Shown: positions 26,663 through 33,315 of the stretch, one piece after another | How the letters are laid out: every line of letters begins with the position of its first letter | Numbering within the stretch: the first letter of the stretch is position 1 | Source: Candidatus Omnitrophota bacterium | GTDB lineage: Bacteria; Omnitrophota; Gorgyraeia; Gygaellales; UBA12090 | NCBI GenBank assembly: GCA_030674475.1 | Contig: JAUSCZ010000025.1 | Coordinates: 1-37,263 of the forward strand | Reading direction: 5' to 3' | Length of the DNA stretch: 37,263 nt | Program-made: the position numbers and the translations under genes | Notes under the pieces: generated by a model | Told to the model about the DNA's origin: nothing | What the model saw: the letters and a program-made list of their open reading frames with translations, nothing else | The model's database searches: none

Positions 26663-28307
26663 AAATCCTCCTTCATCTAGTGCCACAGACATCTTGTCTG
26701 TGGAAGAGTTTATGCAACAGTTTCCACAGGCAAGGATGCCTGTGCCACCAATGACCGAATTGGATAGTCTTAAAGAGGAAAACCAACGCCTGCGCGATGA
26801 ACTCAACGACCGGATTTTTGAGCTGTCCATACTTTATGATATTTCCAACAGCATCAGTTATACCTTAAATTATGAGGATTTTCTAAAGATTATGGCTGAT
26901 TCTCTGCACAGGATTATTGATTATGACCTTTGTAGTTCTCTGCTTACCCTTGACGGAGAAAAGGCCAGAATGATAATCCGCGCGGCCCATCCGGTCAAGA
27001 GGGATATTTTTGAGGAAGTTAAGCATAATGTGATCAGCTCTTTAAACTCGCTCCGGCCCAACCCTATTTCTGAGCGAGAGATTGAGTTTGAAATAAGAGG
27101 AGAGATTCTGGACGATCAGAGAAGTGAAGGTGAGCGGATAGTTTCTTCTTTTGACGTGCCTTTGTTTGTGCGTCAGGAAGCGGTAGGGATATTAAATGTG
27201 GCCGCGGTCAGGGATATCGCCTATTCGGATGAGGAGATAAAACTGCTTTATACCCTGGCCTCCCAGGCCTCCGCGGCTATTGAAAGACTGCAAGCGGTAT
27301 TATCCGCGGAAAAGAGCAAGATGAAGGTGATGGTGGAGAGGATGTCTGAGGGGGTGGCGATGTTTGACGAAAAGGATGAGTTGGTGATTGCCAATTCCGC
27401 CTTTAAGGAGATGACCGGAGGCGACTTAAGCCTCTTGGGAGAGCTGGATGAGATAAAGAAGCGCCGCAAACAGCCCAAGGTTTTGGATATTCATTTAGAA
27501 AAACCATTTCCCCGGATAATCAACAGCGAATCAGCCTGCATTGAGGATGATAATGGCCGGTATCTGGGGATAGTGGTGCTCTTAAGGGATGTAAGCAAAG
27601 AGCGGGAGATTGAGCAGATGAAGTCGGATTTTGTTTCGCTGGTTTCCCACGAACTGCGCACGCCCCTGGTAGCCATAAAAGGAGCGGCGGATAATCTCTT
27701 AGACGGCCTGGCGGGTGAGCTAAACGATACTCAGAAGGATTGCCTGGTTCTTTCCAAACGCAATATTGACCGCTTAAACCGGTTGATTTCCGATCTTCTG
27801 GATATATCCCGGATTGAGGCCGGAAAGATTCAACTTAACAAACAGCCGGCGGATGCCGCTTCTATAGTTAAGGACGTGTTGGGTTTATTTCAGGCCAGCG
27901 CGAAAGAGAAAAACATCGCTTTAGAGTCATTGTTATCTGAGGAACTTCCCTTAGTTACGATTGATTCGGATAAGATTAATCAGGTGCTTACCAATTTAGT
28001 GGGCAATGCCCTGAAGTTTACTCCCGCCCAGGGTAAAATAATTGTCAAGGTTTTTCGCGCGGAGAACTTCTTGCGGGTAGAAGTGAAGGATACCGGAGTA
28101 GGCATCCCTAAGCAGGATTTGGAGAAGGTTTTTGACAAGTTTTATCAGGTGGACCGTAATAAGAGTTTTACCTCGGTTAAAGGCACCGGATTGGGGCTTC
28201 CTATATCTAAAGGCATTGTGGAAAGGCACGGAGGCAAAATCTGGGCCGAGAGCGAGGCAGGACAGGGGAGCAAATTCATCTTCACCCTGCCGGTAGTGCG
28301 CTGTTAA
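26628..28307 (+). CDS. Soluble histidine kinase with GAF and PAS domains
   Basis: 559 residues from TTG 26628; ATG 26751 (MTELDSLKEENQRLR) is a likely alternative because residues 19-41 are encoded by two small palindromic repeats and have no domain. Coiled coil, GAF (about 62-225), PAS (about 235-330), HisKA with His341 in SLVSHELRTPL, and HATPase with N-box (NLVGNALKFTP), DTGVGIP, F-D-K-F-Y-Q and GTGLGLP. No membrane helix. Unlike the other two kinases it has the E-L-R-T-P form of the H-box typical of the PhoR/WalK group. Its end (VVRC, TAA) lies inside the foldback element that follows. Partner is plausibly the regulator at 28463. Confidence 0.9.
   Translation: MKKSLDPLLPNENPPSSSATDILSVEEFMQQFPQARMPVPPMTELDSLKEENQRLRDELNDRIFELSILYDISNSISYTLNYEDFLKIMADSLHRIIDYDLCSSLLTLDGEKARMIIRAAHPVKRDIFEEVKHNVISSLNSLRPNPISEREIEFEIRGEILDDQRSEGERIVSSFDVPLFVRQEAVGILNVAAVRDIAYSDEEIKLLYTLASQASAAIERLQAVLSAEKSKMKVMVERMSEGVAMFDEKDELVIANSAFKEMTGGDLSLLGELDEIKKRRKQPKVLDIHLEKPFPRIINSESACIEDDNGRYLGIVVLLRDVSKEREIEQMKSDFVSLVSHELRTPLVAIKGAADNLLDGLAGELNDTQKDCLVLSKRNIDRLNRLISDLLDISRIEAGKIQLNKQPADAASIVKDVLGLFQASAKEKNIALESLLSEELPLVTIDSDKINQVLTNLVGNALKFTPAQGKIIVKVFRAENFLRVEVKDTGVGIPKQDLEKVFDKFYQVDRNKSFTSVKGTGLGLPISKGIVERHGGKIWAESEAGQGSKFIFTLPVVRC
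26680..26745. repeat. Pair of CACAG-type palindromes in the 5' part of the kinase gene
   Basis: GTGCCACAGACATCTTGTCTGTGG and, 19 bases on, CCACAGGCAAGGATGCCTGTG. The first contains CCACAGACA with TGTCTGTGG, the second CACAGGCA with TGCCTGTG. They surround the stretch that overlaps and extends beyond the upstream gene end. Confidence 0.65.
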
Positions 28308-28457
28308 ATTAATCTTTAACATCGCAGCGCACAGAGCAATTGAGCAATACCTGCCTGCCGGCAGGCAGGGACAATAGAACAATAGACAAACAAAAGCTCA
28401 ATTGCGGTCTAATGCTCTATTGTTCTATTGTTCAAAAACTAATTTAACAGTGCATTA
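28294..28457. mobile_element. Foldback MITE, copy B (164 bp, carries a nested 20 nt palindrome)
   Basis: TAGTGCGCTGTTAAATTAAT at the left pairs with CTAATTTAACAGTGCATTA at the right. Without the nested insertion the length is 144 bp, matching copy A at 143. In its 5' hairpin the pair C-G of copies A and C is replaced by T-A, a compensatory change. The TAA in its left end is the kinase stop codon. Confidence 0.8.
28350..28369. repeat. Nested 20 nt palindrome CCTGCCTGCCGGCAGGCAGG-type
   Basis: Self-complementary except for its central register; sits inside MITE copy B at a point where copies A and C read AATAGACAAT without interruption. Confidence 0.9.
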
Positions 28458-28462
28458 GCAAT

Positions 28463-28837
28463 ATGGACAAGAAGCCTAAAATACTTTTAGTGGACGATGA
28501 GCCGGATGTTTTGAGTATGACCAAGATGCGCTTAGCCTCGGCAGGTTATGAGGTTATTACCGCCGAAGAAGGCGTTATGGCTTATAATATGGCCAAGTCC
28601 GAAGCGCCGGATTTAATTATCTTAGATGTGATGCTTCCGGGTATGGACGGATACCATATCTGCCGGCTTTTGAAATTTGACCAGAAATACCGTAGTATCC
28701 CGATAATTATACTTACGGCGCGGGGGCAGAAAGAAGACCAGGAATTAGGCGCCAAGGTGGGCGCCGATTGTTATATGGTCAAGCCCTTTGAGCCTAAGGA
28801 GTTTTTGGATAAAATCAAGGAATTGCTAAAGATATGA
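28463..28837 (+). CDS. Single-domain response regulator (CheY/PhoP receiver-like)
   Basis: 124 residues. L-V-D-D-E, Asp55 in LIILDVMLPGMDGYHICRLLK, I-I-L-T-A-R, and VKPF; ends right after the last receiver helix, so no DNA-binding output. Sits directly after the soluble kinase, separated by MITE copy B, and is its most likely partner. Its stop TGA overlaps an ATG (28834) in the ATGA fashion used throughout this operon; that ATG appears to be the old start of the peptidase gene now separated by an insertion. Confidence 0.9.
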   Translation: MDKKPKILLVDDEPDVLSMTKMRLASAGYEVITAEEGVMAYNMAKSEAPDLIILDVMLPGMDGYHICRLLKFDQKYRSIPIIILTARGQKEDQELGAKVGADCYMVKPFEPKEFLDKIKELLKI

Positions 28838-28868
28838 AAAAACCGAAAAACCAAGGCAAGAAAGTATT

Positions 28869-29194
28869 TGTTCATTCGTAAATAATGTGGAAGAAATAGC
28901 GTAACACATTGCAATACAAGAAGAGACATCAAAATGACATTACGTAACGAAACTAATGGTCTTTTCGCTCAAGGACGATTTTTTAACGCCAAAGGTCTTT
29001 CGCATTTTGGCGGCTGCGGAACTCGGGGTATTTGTTCTCACAAATACCCCTCACACATCCTCGCCGTCCCAGTGTTGTCGCTTCGCTCCACTGGGATTCT
29101 CAAAATGCTCAAGCTGCTTTGGCTAAAATCGTCATTCGCTCAAAAACCATTAGTTTCGTTTACAGGGCCACTCCGCAATAATTACGAAAGAACC
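28869..29194. mobile_element. 326 bp MITE-like foldback element with 8 bp target duplication
   Basis: Flanked by direct repeats AAAGTATT at 28861-28868 and 29195-29202. The ends are inverted repeats: left TTCGTAAATAATGTGGA, right (reverse strand) TTCGTAATTATTGCGGA, preceded by TGTTCA and GGTTCT. Inner arms also pair over long stretches (AACGAAACTAATGGT at 28948 with its complement near 29143), and two hairpins lie at the centre: GGGGTATTTGT/ACAAATACCCC (29025-29050) and CCCAGTG/CACTGGG (29068-29095). No transposase is encoded. An 8 bp duplication and GG-type ends fit ISL3-like movement, but the family is a guess. Confidence 0.8.
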
Positions 29195-30076
29195 AAAGTA
29201 TTTGTTTTAAAGTTTTCGAGTTTTTTAGTCTTTTGGTTTTTTAGTCTTTTGGTTCCAGTTCTTTCTTTATCAATTAACTGTTTTGCCCAAGAGTGGCAGG
29301 AGTTAAAGGGAGACCATTTTCTGGTTTATTTTACTAAGGATGAGGGCTTTGCCAAAGATGTTTTAAATAAATCCGAGATTTATTATAACCGGATAAGTTC
29401 AGATTTAGGTTATGCCCGTTATTCGGAATTCTGGACCTGGGATAAGCGGGTGAAGATTTATATCTATCCGGATAAAGACTCTTTTTTGAAGGCCTCCGGC
29501 GAACAAAATTGGTCGGAAGGTATGGCGGATTATAAGAAGAAAGAGATTGTTAGCTATGCCTGGAACCAGGGGTTTTTAGAGAGCCTGCTTCCTCATGAGC
29601 TGGCCCATTTGATTTTCCGGGATTTCGTCGGTTTCAAGGGAGAGGTGCCTCTTTGGCTGGATGAAGGCGTAGCCCAATGGGCGGAAGAGGCCAAAAGAAG
29701 GCAGGTGAAGGTAATCTCCAGACAGCTTTATAGAGAGGACACCCTGATTTCGCTTTCGGATATGATGAATCTGAACATACGTAATATCAGTGATAAGGAT
29801 GGAGTCTATATCCGTTCAACTAAGGCTAAGGATAATAAAGAAGGGGTTTTGTTTTTAAGCGGAAATAATCTGGTCAATGTATTTTATGTCCAGGCGGTTT
29901 CCTTGGTGGGATTTTTGGTGGAAAAATACGGCGGGTCAAGTTTTATTGATTTCTGCCGCCAGCTTCGGGACGGGAAAGGCCTGGAAGACGCTTTAAGTTC
30001 AGCTTACTCCGGATTAGTGGGCAGCCTTCAGGAGCTGGAGGATAAATGGAGAAGGCATTTAGGGGAGGGAGGATAA
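28934..30076 (+). CDS. Secreted MA-like zinc metallopeptidase (HExxH), 5' end rebuilt by an inserted element
   Basis: 380 residues if started at ATG 28934; ATG 29104 is an alternative. Residues 1-87 are encoded by the 326 bp element. The true protein begins about residue 88 with a signal peptide: V-F-V-L-K then FSSFLVFWFFSLLVPVLSLS and a cleavage-like N-C-F-A-Q. The catalytic segment is SLLPHELAHLIFRDFVG followed by VPLWLDEGVAQWAE, which matches peptidase MA-like (PF13485) Zn sites: HELAH plus Glu of D-E-G. An ATG at 28834, overlapping the previous stop, and the target duplication would restore M-K-K-P-K-N-Q-G-K-K-V-F-V-L-K before the element inserted. Secretion of the present product is doubtful. 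Encoded just upstream of the pseudopilins; a GGAGG run at 30064 serves the next gene. Confidence 0.8.
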   Translation: MTLRNETNGLFAQGRFFNAKGLSHFGGCGTRGICSHKYPSHILAVPVLSLRSTGILKMLKLLWLKSSFAQKPLVSFTGPLRNNYERTKVFVLKFSSFLVFWFFSLLVPVLSLSINCFAQEWQELKGDHFLVYFTKDEGFAKDVLNKSEIYYNRISSDLGYARYSEFWTWDKRVKIYIYPDKDSFLKASGEQNWSEGMADYKKKEIVSYAWNQGFLESLLPHELAHLIFRDFVGFKGEVPLWLDEGVAQWAEEAKRRQVKVISRQLYREDTLISLSDMMNLNIRNISDKDGVYIRSTKAKDNKEGVLFLSGNNLVNVFYVQAVSLVGFLVEKYGGSSFIDFCRQLRDGKGLEDALSSAYSGLVGSLQELEDKWRRHLGEGG

Positions 30077-30080
30077 AGAT

Positions 30081-30482
30081 ATGAGAAGAAACGGTTTTAC
30101 CTTGATTGAGCTTATGCTGGTAGTCATAATTATCGGCGCGCTGGCGGCAATGGTTATACCCCGCTTTGCCGGAAGGGGTGAGCAGGCGCGCGTGGGAGCG
30201 GCCAAGGCTGATATCCAGGCCAATATCGCCACCGGCCTAAAGATGTATGAGATGGATAATGGAAGTTTCCCTACTACAGAGGAGGGTTTAGCCGCCTTGT
30301 TAGGTAAGCCCTCATCAGCTAACAACTGGAACGGCCCTTACCTGGAAAGAAAGGCTATTGATCCCTGGGGACGGGAATACAAATACAAATCTCCCGGTGA
30401 ACATCGGAGCGCGGATTATGATTTGTATTCTTTGGGTAAAGACGGCGCGGAAAGCGCGGACGATGTCAAAAACTGGGACTAA
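30081..30482 (+). CDS. gspG: Type II secretion major pseudopilin GspG
   Basis: 133 residues. The prepilin leader MRRNG is cut before FTLIELMLVVIIIGALAAMV, with Glu at +5 for assembly. The C-terminal part has the GspG features N-N-W-N-G-P-Y-L, D-P-W-G-R-E-Y-x-Y and Y-D-L-Y-S-L-G-K-D-G, including the calcium-binding region of T2SS major pseudopilins. This identifies the system as T2SS rather than a type IV pilus. GGAGGGAGG precedes the ATG. Unlike gspI and gspJ its leader holds no palindrome. Confidence 0.95.
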   Translation: MRRNGFTLIELMLVVIIIGALAAMVIPRFAGRGEQARVGAAKADIQANIATGLKMYEMDNGSFPTTEEGLAALLGKPSSANNWNGPYLERKAIDPWGREYKYKSPGEHRSADYDLYSLGKDGAESADDVKNWD

Positions 30483-30484
30483 AA

Positions 30485-30585
30485 AAGAATAAATCAACCG
30501 TGCCGGGTAGGGGCGGGTTCGAACCCGCCCCTACGATAATTACCAATAATCATTCTACATTATTTACGTTTGGTTATTGGTGCTT
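30485..30585. repeat. 101 bp direct repeat, first copy (gspG-gspI spacer)
   Basis: Identical over 101 bases to 31078-31178. It contains a REP palindrome and the hairpin ACCAATAA/TTATTGGT. Both copies begin at the 3' end of a pseudopilin gene and end just before the next one. Confidence 0.95.
30507..30534. repeat. REP palindrome, 28 nt subtype (copy 12)
   Basis: GTAGGGGCGGGTTC and exact complement, inside the 101 bp repeat. Confidence 0.95.
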
Positions 30586-30602
30586 TAACCAGGGAGGATA
30601 AT

Positions 30603-31085
30603 ATAAATAAGAGAGGGTTTACCCCGTTAGAAAGCTCCCTAAGATTGGGAGGTAAACATAATCAAAGAAAGCACCAGCAGAGAACACCGCTCTTTCTAAC
30701 GGGGTTCACTCTGATTGAGGTGTTGGTTACCACCGCGGTTTTATCTTTGGGCATAGTGCTTATCTACCGGGCATTTTTTACCCTGCTGGATTCCTTTGGT
30801 TATTACAGTAATTATTTGAGGGTGATTGCTTTCGCCGATGAAAAACTCTGGCAGGCCCAGGACACCTTAAGTTGTTCCGGCTCTGATGCCGGGGCAGGGT
30901 CCTCGGGCAGGCTGAATATTCAGAATAAGGATTTTAACTGGAGGCTTTCGGTCAGTGAAGTAGGGGCGGGTTCGAACCCGCCCCAACTCTACAGAATAGA
31001 TTTGGCGGTGAATTGGCATGAAGGCCAGAGAATAAGAGGGCTTACCCGGAACGGGTACGCGCTGTATATCAAGAAAGAAGAATAA
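30603..31085 (+). CDS. gspI: Type II secretion minor pseudopilin, GspI-like, with palindrome-expanded leader
   Basis: The mature part begins FTLIEVLVTTAVLSLGIVL after a TG leader end, with Glu+5, and is about 125 residues, fitting GspI by size and position between gspG and gspJ. The leader is about 34 residues instead of 5-8 because a palindrome has been inserted, giving K-R-G-F-T-P-L-E first and then T-G-F-T-L-I-E. Start is unclear: by comparison with gspJ (GTG after AGAGGATAAT) the equivalent codon here is ATA at 30603, 5 bases after GGGAGG; the first ordinary start in frame is TTG 30570, inside the repeated spacer. A REP copy adds VGAGSNPPQL near residue 120. Two insertions in a small gene suggest tolerance or loss of function. 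Confidence 0.75.
   Translation: MNKRGFTPLESSLRLGGKHNQRKHQQRTPLFLTGFTLIEVLVTTAVLSLGIVLIYRAFFTLLDSFGYYSNYLRVIAFADEKLWQAQDTLSCSGSDAGAGSSGRLNIQNKDFNWRLSVSEVGAGSNPPQLYRIDLAVNWHEGQRIRGLTRNGYALYIKKEE
30621..30705. repeat. Palindromic insertion in the gspI leader
   Basis: 14 bp arms ACCCCGTTAGAAAG and CTTTCTAACGGGGT with a long loop that holds CTCCC/GGGAG. Flanked by GGGTTTAC (30615) and GGGTTCAC (30702), 87 bases or 29 codons apart. Confidence 0.88.
30960..30987. repeat. REP palindrome, 28 nt subtype with one mismatch (copy 13) inside gspI
   Basis: Final CTAC is CAAC; otherwise exact. Read in frame as VGAGSNPPQL. Confidence 0.92.
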
Positions 31086-31178
31086 ATCAACCGTGCCGGG
31101 TAGGGGCGGGTTCGAACCCGCCCCTACGATAATTACCAATAATCATTCTACATTATTTACGTTTGGTTATTGGTGCTT
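31078..31178. repeat. 101 bp direct repeat, second copy (gspI-gspJ spacer)
   Basis: Perfect copy of 30485-30585; similarity then continues imperfectly through the ribosome site and leader codons of the next gene. Confidence 0.95.
31100..31127. repeat. REP palindrome, 28 nt subtype (copy 14)
   Basis: Inside the second 101 bp repeat, identical to copy 12. Confidence 0.95.
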
Positions 31179-31194
31179 AGTATAAGAGGATAAT

Positions 31195-31839
31195 GTGAAA
31201 AAGAGAGGGTTTACCCCGTTAGAGATAGCGGGGGGTAACTATAGACGGCCGCCTAAAGGCGGCCTATCTCTAACGGGGTTTACGCTCATCGAGCTGTGCT
31301 TAGTAAGCCTGATAGCTTCGGTGATCGGCCTGGCGGTGTATTTTACTTTTAGTAACGGGATGAGAATTTGGCAGAAGGCGAATCAGAAAGTTGTTGAGGA
31401 GGATTTAAGTATATTTTTTGACCGATTTGCCTCAGATGTAAGAAGCTGCCTGAAATTTTCCGGCCTGGGTTTTTTAGGAACCCAGGAGAGGCTTGAGATT
31501 GTTTCCCGTGTGGTTAGTAGGGGCGGGTTCGAACCCGCCCCTACTATAGGCCGGGTGGCTTACTTTTATGAGTCGAAAAGTAAGGCCTTATTCAGGGAGG
31601 AAAAGGACCTCAGCCGGATATTCGAAGGCAAGCAAGGAATAGTGAAAGGGATTTTAGAAAATTTAAATTCTTTGAAGTTCGGGTATTACTTTTATGATAA
31701 AGAGAAAAAAGAATATGTCTGGCTTGAAGATGCCACTCTTGATGGATTACCGCTGGCGGTCAGAATAGAATTTGAGCTTAACACTAAGAGTTCAAGCGGC
31801 AAATTTGTCAGGACAGTAAGTATCCCTATCGGCGGATAA
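31195..31839 (+). CDS. gspJ: Type II secretion minor pseudopilin, GspJ-like, with palindrome-expanded leader
   Basis: 214 residues from GTG 31195, after AGAGGATAAT. The leader is 28 residues, running M-K-K-R-G-F-T-P-L-E ... S-L-T-G, and the mature part starts FTLIELCLVSLIASVIGLAV with Glu+5. Size and a following W-Q-K-A-N-Q-K-V helix fit GspJ, which forms the tip with GspI and GspK. A REP copy at 31517 is read in another frame as RGGFEPAPT. With the leader palindrome removed in thought, the start would be M-K-K-R-G then FTLIE, a normal short leader. Assignment between GspH, I and J rests mainly on order and length. Confidence 0.78.
   Translation: MKKRGFTPLEIAGGNYRRPPKGGLSLTGFTLIELCLVSLIASVIGLAVYFTFSNGMRIWQKANQKVVEEDLSIFFDRFASDVRSCLKFSGLGFLGTQERLEIVSRVVSRGGFEPAPTIGRVAYFYESKSKALFREEKDLSRIFEGKQGIVKGILENLNSLKFGYYFYDKEKKEYVWLEDATLDGLPLAVRIEFELNTKSSSGKFVRTVSIPIGG
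31213..31279. repeat. Palindromic insertion in the gspJ leader
   Basis: 16 bp arms ACCCCGTTAGAGATAG and CTATCTCTAACGGGGT enclosing a second hairpin GGCCGCCT/AGGCGGCC. Flanked by GGGTTTAC at 31207 and 31276, 69 bases or 23 codons apart. Confidence 0.92.
31517..31544. repeat. REP palindrome, 28 nt subtype (copy 15) inside gspJ
   Basis: Exact copy; codons are shifted by two relative to the other coding copies, giving RGGFEPAPT. That frame is also free of stops. Confidence 0.95.
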
Positions 31840-32132
31840 ATAAAATTCAAAAATCAAAATGACAAATCAAAATCCAAAATTATATAAAAATAGGAATAAA
31901 TATAAAATTTTTTATTTTTGTTTGTATTTTTGATATTTGATATTTGATCGGTGCTGTCCAAATTAGCTGTTACAGTGTCATTCCCGAAATCTTTTGTCGG
32001 GAATCCACGATTGACTCAAGAGTCTGGATGCCCGCCTTCGCGGGCATGACAGCTTTGGAATTTCAAAACTGCTTTGTCGTCGGTATTCAAGGTCTAATTT
32101 GGACACGAGTGGTATTTGATATTTTAGTGAAT
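31840..32132. other. AT-rich spacer with a nested repeat element before gspK
   Basis: First about 100 bases are runs such as AATTCAAAAATCAAAATGACAAATC and GATATTTGATATTTGAT. Then comes an element of about 164 bp (31949-32112) with inverted TGTCCAAATTAG ends at 31955-31966 and 32094-32105, flanked by TATTTGAT at 31941 and 32113. Open frames here are translated repeat, not a gene. Confidence 0.6.
31976..32051. repeat. TGTCATTCCCG...CGGGCATGACA repeat
   Basis: 76 nt with TGTCAT/ATGACA ends, CCCGA/TCGGG and CCCGC/GCGGG hairpins; of the type found dispersed in many bacterial genomes. Nested within the 164 bp element. Confidence 0.7.
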
Positions 32133-33146
32133 ATGCCTTATAATTTAAAAGGGATTAAAGGAAGCATTCTGATGCTGGCCCTCTGGTCGCTTTCGCTCTT
32201 GACGGTATTTAGCGTGACTTTAGGTTATGGCCTCAGACAGAAACTCTCTTTAGTTAAACGTATTGATGAGAGGGATAGGCTGCGCCTTATCGCTGAGGCA
32301 GGCGTAAAGAAAGCTCTTGCTGAGCTTATAAGACAGGAAACCGAAGGTGGTAACAGCCTAAAAGATCCTGTGAGTAATGACCCGGCACTGTTTAAAGATG
32401 TGTATCTTGAGGGAGGGAGCTTCTCGGTATCGTATAATTTTATGAACGAGCCGGGAGGAGCTTTAGAAACGCGTTATGGCTTATCCGATGAAGAAAGTAA
32501 AATTAACTTTAATACCGCCGGACTCGCGGTGTTAAAAAATCTTTTCGCCGCTTTCGGGCTTGATGAGGTTGAGGCCCAGGAGTTGGCGGCTTCAATAGTT
32601 GATTGGCGGGATAAAGACAGCCAGCTTTCTATACCCTTAGGAAGCGCCGAAGACCCTTATTATCACGGATTGCCTTATCCTTATGAGGCTAAAGATTCTG
32701 AGTTTGAGTCTTTGGATGAGCTTTTATTGGTCAAGGGGATGACGCCGGAGATGCTGGATAAGCTAAAAGATTATGTTACGGTGTCCTCCGGAGGCAGAAT
32801 AAATATTAATACCGCGAGTTCACTTGTGCTTCTATCCCTGGGCCTGGATGAGGATACCGCGGATAAAATTATCCGCCACCGAAGCGCGGATGACGGCATC
32901 TTAGGCAATGAAGACGATAATGTCTTTATGAAAACTTCCGATATAGTGCCTCAGGTAAGCCAGGCTTTCCCTTTAAGCGATTCCCAAATCTCAAAACTTA
33001 CCGTTGTGATTGACCAGGGCTTAGATGTCTATTCCAACAATTTTATGATTCAAAGTACCGCCAGGCTGAATAATAGAAAGGCCGAACTAAAGGTGGTGTG
33101 TATAGCTGATATATTCGGAAAAATCCTGTATTGGCAGGAAGGCTAG
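32133..33146 (+). CDS. gspK: Type II secretion minor pseudopilin GspK
   Basis: 337 residues from ATG 32133, chosen because the codons upstream are repeat sequence. Leader M-P-Y-N-L-K-G-I-K-G then SILMLALWSLSLLTVFSVTL, the GspK type of prepilin start. D-E-E-S-K-I-N-F-N-T-A, the S-I-V-D-W-R-D-K-D segment and R-I-N-I-N-T-A-S are GspK family marks, with helix-hairpin-helix-like repeats between. GspK caps the pseudopilus tip with GspI and GspJ and controls its length. The stop TAG is the first three bases of MITE copy C. Confidence 0.93.
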   Translation: MPYNLKGIKGSILMLALWSLSLLTVFSVTLGYGLRQKLSLVKRIDERDRLRLIAEAGVKKALAELIRQETEGGNSLKDPVSNDPALFKDVYLEGGSFSVSYNFMNEPGGALETRYGLSDEESKINFNTAGLAVLKNLFAAFGLDEVEAQELAASIVDWRDKDSQLSIPLGSAEDPYYHGLPYPYEAKDSEFESLDELLLVKGMTPEMLDKLKDYVTVSSGGRININTASSLVLLSLGLDEDTADKIIRHRSADDGILGNEDDNVFMKTSDIVPQVSQAFPLSDSQISKLTVVIDQGLDVYSNNFMIQSTARLNNRKAELKVVCIADIFGKILYWQEG

Positions 33147-33286
33147 CGCGCTGTCAAATTAATTTTAACATCGCAGCGCGCTAGAGCAATTGAGCAATAG
33201 ACAATAGAACAATAGACAAGCAAAAGCTCAATTGCGGTCTAATGCTCAATTGTTCTATTGTTCAAAAACTAATTTAACCATACAGC
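33144..33286. mobile_element. Foldback MITE, copy C
   Basis: Left end TAGCGCGCTG pairs perfectly with CAGCGCGCTA 31 bases on. Body closely matches copies A and B, but the right end is worn (AATTTAACCATACAGCA). It fills the gspK-gspL gap; about 30 bases of GCGCGC-containing sequence follow. Confidence 0.78.
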
Positions 33287-33315
33287 AATGCGCGCGCAAT
33301 GCTTAATTAAAGGCT

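Noticed and set aside
30887-30912. GCCGGGGCAGGGTCC...GGCAGG in gspI as a sixteenth REP
   Set aside because: It reads GAGSSG and resembles one arm, but there is no pairing arm or GTAG end.
31944-32132. Extended N-terminus for GspK starting near 31944
   Set aside because: Those codons are the nested repeat element; the prepilin-type leader starts at ATG 32133.
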